A stretch of 11,151 nucleotides of DNA from Calditrichaceae bacterium (GTDB taxonomy: Bacteria; Calditrichota; Calditrichia; Calditrichales; Calditrichaceae), in assembly GCA_030622395.1 (NCBI GenBank), contig JAUXGF010000038.1:1-11151 (forward strand). The letters are read 5' to 3'. The translations under genes and the position numbers were made by a program. This document shows positions 7,070-11,151 of the stretch, one piece after another. A model generated the notes under the pieces. It ran no database searches. It was given only the letters and a program-made list of their open reading frames with translations, and had not been told where the DNA came from. Positions within the stretch are counted from its first letter, which is position 1. Each line of letters begins with the position of its first letter.

Positions 7070-7225
7070 CGGTCAGGGCAATTGAATTTGCTGATAACTT
7101 CTTTTCATACATACAAATTAAAATATGATATTTAATTAGATTTGGCAATTACTGCTAATTTTTCATAGATTTATCGTCAATAAATAAAATGCTGAAAATC
7201 ATTATATCACTTTGGCGATGCATTT

Positions 7226-9211
7226 ATGCTAAATTCTAACCCGCAAGCTGTTTTACAAAAATATTTCAACTATCAGACTTTCCGCAGCGGACAAAAAGAA
7301 ATTATTGACGCTGTTCTTTCCGGAAAAGACACGCTGGCAATTATGCCCACAGGCAGCGGTAAATCACTCTGCTACCAGATACCCTCGCTTATCCTCCCCG
7401 GCGTAACATTAGTCATCTCCCCGTTGATTGCTTTAATGAAAGACCAGGTTGACGCGCTTACTAAATTAAAAATACCTGCGGCGTTTTTGAACAGCACGCT
7501 AAGCTATAATGAAACAACAAAACGCATCAGCGAAATCCGGCAGGGTAAATACTGTATTTTATATGTGGCTCCGGAACGCTTTCAGGCAGCTTCATTTATG
7601 AAACTTATCAATCAAATCAAAATCCCGCTGCTTGCCGTTGACGAAGCGCACTGCATTTCGCAATGGGGACATGACTTCCGCCCGTCTTATATGCGTATAA
7701 AAAATATTATTGAACAGATCGGAAAACCGCCGGTTATTGCTTTAACCGCAACCGCCACTAAACCCGTTCAGCAAGATATAGTTAAACAGCTTAATTTACG
7801 TTCGGCAAATATTTTTATCAGCGGATTTGACCGTCCAAATCTCATTTATTTTGCGCTCCAATTGAATGAAGATCAAAAAAAGCGCGAGATAATCCGCATT
7901 CTGTCTTCCATTAAGGGCTCGGGCATTGTTTATGTATCCACTCAAAAAGCGGTCAGTGAAGTAAAAGCTATTTTAAATGGCAGCAATTTACCGGCTATCG
8001 GTTACCACGGGGGCATGGAAAAGAAAGAACGCAATTTTGCTCAAAATCAATGGCTTAGCGGTAAAATTCCCATCATTGTCGCTACTAACGCTTTTGGCAT
8101 GGGCATCGATAAATACGACGTGCGTTTTGTTCTTCATTACAATATACCCGCTTCTGTGGAAGCATATTATCAGGAAGCCGGCAGAGCGGGAAGGGACGGT
8201 AAAACTTCTTATTGCCCGCTCTTTCTCAGCCATAAAGATCATAGAATTCAGGAATACTTAATTGATAATACATTTCCCCCGCGTAAAATACTGCAAAATG
8301 TTTATGAATATTTATTTAGTCTGAACGAAAGAATAATTTTACAAACATATAAAGAAATCGGGGAATACGCCGGTTGTAACGATATGCAGGTTGGCGCGGC
8401 AGTCAAACTTTTTGAAAGGTATGAAATATTAAAAAGACTATCAAAAAATGTATTAACTTACTGTGTCGACATTTTAAAAAATCAAAAAGAAGTAAAACAT
8501 GAAGTTAAGCGGGCGCCGAATCAAAAAAAAATATTAGACTGGCTTAACCGGCAGTCTGCGCAAGAGATACCTTTTAATATGACGCTTAAAGAACTTAATT
8601 TTACAAGCGATCAGTTCAACAATGCCATACGTGGATTAGCGGGGAAAGGCATTTTAACATATTCGCCTCCTTTTCGCGGACGCGGCATTGAGATCACCTC
8701 ATTTAAAGTCGACTGGAATAAAATACCTATTGATTTTGAGGCTTATGAAAATCAAAAACAATTACAACTAAGCAGGCTCGCTAAAATAGAAGAATATGTA
8801 TTAAACAATCAATGCCGGCGAAAATACATTTTGGATTATTTTGGTGAAAAATATCAACATAAAAATTGCCGCGCATGTGATTACTGCCTCAACTGGACGT
8901 CGCCCGAAACAGCCGGGCACAAATCCGCCGGACATGATGACGGGATGGCAATCTTATTAGAATGTGTTTTAGAATTTGACGATACTTTTGGCGTAACCAC
9001 TATTGCAAATATTTTAAAAGGAATTGACGAAGACCGCTTTTCATATCGGGAAGCAAATAGCAGCCCTTGCTTTGCCGCTATGATGGAAAAAGATACAAAT
9101 ACTATTATAAGAATGATTTATGCTGCCATAAAAAAAGGATATCTGGAACGCAGTTCGGGAAAGTACCCTAAATTAAGCATTACAGATGAAGGGATGGAAT
9201 ATTTGGATTAA
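7226..9211 (+). CDS. recQ: RecQ-family ATP-dependent DNA helicase
   Basis: This is a 661-aa superfamily 2 3'-5' DNA helicase for recombination and replication-fork repair. The helicase core spans residues 1 to about 340: Walker A PTGSGKS (41-47), DEAH (139-142) within the RecQ signature LAVDEAHCISQWGHDFRP, the TATAT motif (174-178), and QEAGRAGRDG (316-325). The zinc site is Cys530, Cys548, Cys551 and Cys554 in CRRKYILDYFGE...CRACDYC. In E. coli RecQ that site comes soon after the core, at about residue 380. Here about 150 residues (about 350-500) intervene, with winged-helix-like character, as I recall from the longer Bacteroidetes-type RecQ. An RQC-like winged helix (about 570-661) follows, and no HRDC domain is visible. 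The start is ATG 7226 with a weak ribosome site. The gene stands alone between two repeat-filled spacers. Confidence 0.95.
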   Translation: MLNSNPQAVLQKYFNYQTFRSGQKEIIDAVLSGKDTLAIMPTGSGKSLCYQIPSLILPGVTLVISPLIALMKDQVDALTKLKIPAAFLNSTLSYNETTKRISEIRQGKYCILYVAPERFQAASFMKLINQIKIPLLAVDEAHCISQWGHDFRPSYMRIKNIIEQIGKPPVIALTATATKPVQQDIVKQLNLRSANIFISGFDRPNLIYFALQLNEDQKKREIIRILSSIKGSGIVYVSTQKAVSEVKAILNGSNLPAIGYHGGMEKKERNFAQNQWLSGKIPIIVATNAFGMGIDKYDVRFVLHYNIPASVEAYYQEAGRAGRDGKTSYCPLFLSHKDHRIQEYLIDNTFPPRKILQNVYEYLFSLNERIILQTYKEIGEYAGCNDMQVGAAVKLFERYEILKRLSKNVLTYCVDILKNQKEVKHEVKRAPNQKKILDWLNRQSAQEIPFNMTLKELNFTSDQFNNAIRGLAGKGILTYSPPFRGRGIEITSFKVDWNKIPIDFEAYENQKQLQLSRLAKIEEYVLNNQCRRKYILDYFGEKYQHKNCRACDYCLNWTSPETAGHKSAGHDDGMAILLECVLEFDDTFGVTTIANILKGIDEDRFSYREANSSPCFAAMMEKDTNTIIRMIYAAIKKGYLERSSGKYPKLSITDEGMEYLD

Positions 9212-9240
9212 AACAAACCAAAGATATTTATCTTGCAAGA

Positions 9241-9330
9241 GATACTTGTTGGAGCGGAGCGGAAATCCCGATTTTGCGGGGATACTTGATACTTGATGCT
9301 GGATAAAGAAACTTGATCATCCAGTATCCA
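9241..9330. repeat. ATACTTG / CTGGAT-type hairpin repeat
   Basis: Three copies of ATACTTG (9242-9248, 9282-9288, 9289-9295) are followed by GATGCTGGAT (9295-9304). That sequence pairs with ATCCAGTATC (9319-9328) with one G-U. Between the first two copies lies an ATCCCG...CGGGGAT hairpin (9265-9283). The element fills the spacer between recQ and the HD-domain gene and could end recQ transcription. It is a third sequence family with a layout like the TGGAGTA and GAGCG elements. Confidence 0.55.
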
Positions 9331-9378
9331 GGATCGTTTTCATTAATAATTTTAATTAAACAATAAAAGGGGAAACTT

Positions 9379-9930
9379 ATGACACGAGAACAAGCATTAT
9401 CTATTTTACAGGAATACACTAAAACTGAAAGTCTGCTCAAACACGCTTATGCGGTTGAGGCAGCCATGCGCGCTTATGCCGAAAAATATAATCAAGATGT
9501 GGAACTATGGGGCTGCATAGGTTTGCTGCACGACTTTGATTACGAAATGTATCCTGATGAGCATCCCATGAAAGGTTCTAAAATATTAGAGGAAAAAGGC
9601 GTATCCGAAGAAATCCGCACTGTGATACTTGGTCATGCCGATTACACTGGTGTTCCCCGCGAAGCTATGGCGGCTAAAACTTTGTACGCAGTGGACGAGT
9701 TATCCGGTTTTATCACAGCCGTTACGCTTGTGCGTCCCACCCGCGCCTTAAGCGATGTAAAAATAAAATCAGTAAAGAAAAAGATGAAGGATAAAAACTT
9801 TGCCGCCAAAGTAAACAGGGAAGAAATAAAAAACGGGGCGGAAGAATTAGGCGTTGATTTTGGCGAGCATGTGGAATTTGTTATAAAAGCAATGAGCGGA
9901 GTCGCCGGACAATTGGGATTAAATCCTTAA
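9379..9930 (+). CDS. HD-domain metal-dependent hydrolase
   Basis: This is a 183-aa soluble protein of the HD superfamily, whose members are mostly metal-dependent phosphohydrolases acting on nucleotides or phosphoesters. The metal-site pattern is complete: His22 in LKHAYAVE, His51-Asp52 in LLHDFDYE, His62 in HPMKGSKIL, His86 in ILGHADY and Asp106 in AVDELSGF. It matches the compact stand-alone HD proteins often annotated as HDIG-domain proteins. It has no attached sensor, nucleotidyl-transferase or GYP-type extension, so a cyclic-di-GMP role is not supported. Substrate and pathway are unknown. The start is well supported by AAAAGGGG about eight bases before ATG. It appears monocistronic. Confidence 0.85.
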   Translation: MTREQALSILQEYTKTESLLKHAYAVEAAMRAYAEKYNQDVELWGCIGLLHDFDYEMYPDEHPMKGSKILEEKGVSEEIRTVILGHADYTGVPREAMAAKTLYAVDELSGFITAVTLVRPTRALSDVKIKSVKKKMKDKNFAAKVNREEIKNGAEELGVDFGEHVEFVIKAMSGVAGQLGLNP

Positions 9931-9968
9931 AGCGCAGGGTAAAAATTCAGCATAAAAAAACGGATAAT

Positions 9969-10106
9969 TAGTGTCTGAACGAAAACTAGACAAAACTGTC
10001 ATTTTCCCACGGGGACGCCTTGCGGCGCGAGCGGAGCGTCCCGAGAATCGGGATTTGCCTTGAAAAATAGGGCGTTTTAAGATTTCTCCCTTCGGTCGAA
10101 ATGACA
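9969..10106. repeat. two-module intergenic repeat, copy 2, with strong hairpin
   Basis: Module A, TAGTGTCTGAACGAAAACTA (9969-9988), is the exact reverse complement of 4241-4260. Module B, TTTAAGATTTCTC (10076-10088) to TCGAAATGACA (10096-10106), matches 4194-4232 in the same orientation. Between them lie GGGACGC (10012-10018) pairing with GCGTCCC (10036-10042), and CCCGA (10040-10044) pairing with TCGGG (10048-10052). An outer pair, TGTCATTT (9997-10004) with AAATGACA (10099-10106), encloses both, as in a small MITE-like or REP-like element. It occupies most of the 239-bp spacer between the HD and YjbR genes and encodes no protein. Confidence 0.7.
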
Positions 10107-10169
10107 TTTTAGCTGTTCTGTAACGCCCTGCAATTCGGGACTATACAATTAATTAGAGGTTATTAAGCT

Positions 10170-10529
10170 ATGGAAATACAAAATGTAATTAATTATTGCG
10201 CTCAAAAAAAAGGGGTAAAACAAGAATTTCCCTTCGGTGATGCGGCGTTGGTTATGAAGGTAATGAACAAGATGTTCTGCCTTATCAATTTGACTACATC
10301 CGATTCAATTAGTTTAAAATGCGATCCTGTGTACGCCCAGGCTTTAAGGCAAAAATATAAATACGTGCAGTCCGGCTATTATATGAACAAAAAACACTGG
10401 AATACTATTGAACTCGATCAGTCCATCGCGGACAGCGAAATTTATTCATGGATCGACGATTCTTATGAATTGGTGGTTAAAGGCTTAAAAAAGGCGGATC
10501 GGGAAAAATTATTGGGGAAGGCGGATTAG
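10170..10529 (+). CDS. MmcQ/YjbR family protein
   Basis: This is a 119-aa small soluble protein of the MmcQ/YjbR family, which has a CyaY-like fold and is loosely described as DNA-binding; its biological role is not established. Family landmarks are FPFGDAALVMKVMNKMF near residues 20-36, then ISLKCDP (47-53), SGYYMNKKHWNTIEL (68-82) and the C-terminal SYELVVKGL. The length is normal. AGAGG (10155-10159) ten bases before ATG supports the start. The gene runs convergently towards the hicBA pair, ending 20 bp from the predicted hicA end. No functional link to its neighbours is evident. Confidence 0.85.
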   Translation: MEIQNVINYCAQKKGVKQEFPFGDAALVMKVMNKMFCLINLTTSDSISLKCDPVYAQALRQKYKYVQSGYYMNKKHWNTIELDQSIADSEIYSWIDDSYELVVKGLKKADREKLLGKAD

Positions 10530-10549
10530 ATATTTTATAATATTCACTT

Positions 10550-10784
10550 TTATTTACACTTATTTAATAAAACGAAATATTCTTCTCGTGTAATGCCGGC
10601 GCTGCGTAAATTTGATTGAATAATATGAACATCAATTTCTTTATATGTTGGGATTATAATTGGGACGTAATACACCTGGTTTGGAATATGAACGATGACT
10701 GCCAACTTGTTTTTCAAATTTGAATCCGGCTTTTAAGAAAACATATTCGAGAGCTTTCCAATTAATTGGCGTTATACGTGGCAT
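10550..10784 (-). pseudogene. hicA: HicA-family mRNA interferase toxin, frameshifted
   Basis: HicA toxins are small RNA-binding proteins that cleave mRNA and are held in check by HicB. On the minus strand ATG at 10784 opens MPRITPINWKALEYVF and continues through AGFKFEKQVGSHRSYSKPGVLRP, with the catalytic His in GSHR. It then runs out of family sequence and stops at 10643-10641 after 47 codons. Skipping one base (A, at 10661) directly after the CCC proline codon restores the family: IIIPTYKEIDVHII, then NLRSAGITREEYFVLL, ending at TAA 10552-10550. The intact protein would be about 77 residues, normal for HicA. The start codon overlaps the hicB stop by 13 bases, so translation is coupled. It could be a real mutation, a sequencing error, or, less likely, programmed +1 slippage at CCC-A. 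It is too short for automatic gene calls. Confidence 0.8.
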
Positions 10785-11098
10785 ATATAACTTTTTTGTT
10801 CGTTAACGATCATTGGAATAGGGACGTCAATATACTTTTTAAATTTGGTTTTCGATTGTTTTTGTGTATGTACTGATGGAACAAAACCACATTGTTTTAA
10901 TACAGCGTCTAATGTCCCGCGTTCTAAGCAAGATAAAAAGAAAAGAGAAAGAGCTTCTTCTAAATTCTTAATAGCTTTTTCTTTTGTATATTCTTGTGAA
11001 TGGATATCTAATATATTACAAGAAGACAGAAAATATTTGCCCTTGTTTTTTATACTGAATGGTAATCTTACTATAAAATCTATATTAATTGTTTTCAT
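10772..11098 (-). CDS. hicB: HicB-family antitoxin
   Basis: This is a 108-aa protein of the HicB antitoxin family, which binds HicA and usually represses its own operon. The HicB partial RNase-H-like fold is seen in FIVRLPFSIKNKGKYFLSSC followed by the helix with TKEKAIKNLEEALSLFF. Next come CLERGTLDAVLKQCGF and a C-terminal YIDVPIPMI strand, all at the expected spacing. I see no separate helix-turn-helix or ribbon-helix-helix tail, so DNA binding is uncertain. AAGGA 11 bases upstream supports ATG 11098. The order here is antitoxin first, toxin second, the reverse of the classic hicAB order but also found in this subgroup. The reading frame is intact although its toxin partner is interrupted. 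Confidence 0.82.
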   Translation of the reverse strand: MKTINIDFIVRLPFSIKNKGKYFLSSCNILDIHSQEYTKEKAIKNLEEALSLFFLSCLERGTLDAVLKQCGFVPSVHTQKQSKTKFKKYIDVPIPMIVNEQKSYICHV

Positions 11099-11151
11099 TT
11101 AAAATATTATCCTTTTTGACAGGTTAAATATAAGCGTTAATTTAATAAATA

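Noticed and set aside
9228..9440. 70-codon minus-strand frame over the recQ/HD-gene spacer
   Set aside because: It reads through the hairpin repeat and into the start of the HD gene, with no recognisable protein features.
10845..11102. 85-codon plus-strand frame opposite hicB
   Set aside because: It is the antisense shadow of hicB, whose protein pattern is clearly the real one.
1..11151. tRNA, rRNA or known riboswitch genes
   Set aside because: On reading both strands I saw no cloverleaf with a GTTCRA arm, no rRNA core sequence and no known riboswitch core. A covariance-model scan was not possible.

Overview
The window is a low-GC bacterial chromosome segment with standard stop-codon use. 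It carries ordinary housekeeping genes separated by unusually repeat-rich intergenic DNA. Nothing looks phage-, transposase- or CRISPR-like. The organism cannot be named from the sequence alone. The MurB (YD in place of the usual YR, an acidic insertion, GLQWYAGIP) and the MurA (CHDWMYESRMFF) resemble, from memory, forms seen in uncultured candidate-phylum bacteria. The degenerate hairpin repeats between genes also recall such genomes. An uncultured lineage is therefore my best guess, with low confidence.

Layout. At 106-1476 (minus) there is a MATE-family multidrug/Na+-type exporter. A divergent spacer with a degenerate hairpin repeat separates it from murB (1716-2753) and murA (2877-4136), the reductase and the enolpyruvyl transferase that together make UDP-N-acetylmuramate. 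A 478-bp non-coding stretch (4137-4614) holds a two-module repeat, several dyads and a plausible sigma-70 promoter. It leads to a compatible-solute pair: a HAD phosphatase (4615-5442, gpgP/mpgP family) and a GT81 glycosyltransferase (5686-6894, gpgS family), predicted to make glucosylglycerate through its 3-phospho intermediate. After another repeat-filled spacer comes recQ (7226-9211), of a long architecture with the zinc site late in the protein. Next are an HD-domain hydrolase (9379-9930), a second copy of the two-module repeat, and a MmcQ/YjbR protein (10170-10529). The right end carries, on the minus strand, a hicB antitoxin (10772-11098) overlapping a hicA toxin gene that is split by a one-base frameshift (10550-10784).

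How the genes relate. murB and murA supply adjacent steps of one pathway. gpgP and gpgS supply the two steps of another. hicB and hicA form one translationally coupled unit whose toxin half is now interrupted. The remaining genes look like independent units.

The most notable structure is between the genes. Nearly every spacer over 100 bp contains a member of one of several repeat families: TGGAGTA-type, GAGCG-type, ATACTTG/CTGGAT-type, a TAGTGTCTGAACGAAAACTA module, an AAGATTTCTC...TCGAAATGACA module, and small CCCGA/TCGGG hairpins. I saw none of these inside the genes. No single novel gene system is evident. The best leads are the frameshifted hicA, the MurB active-site substitution and the repeat families.
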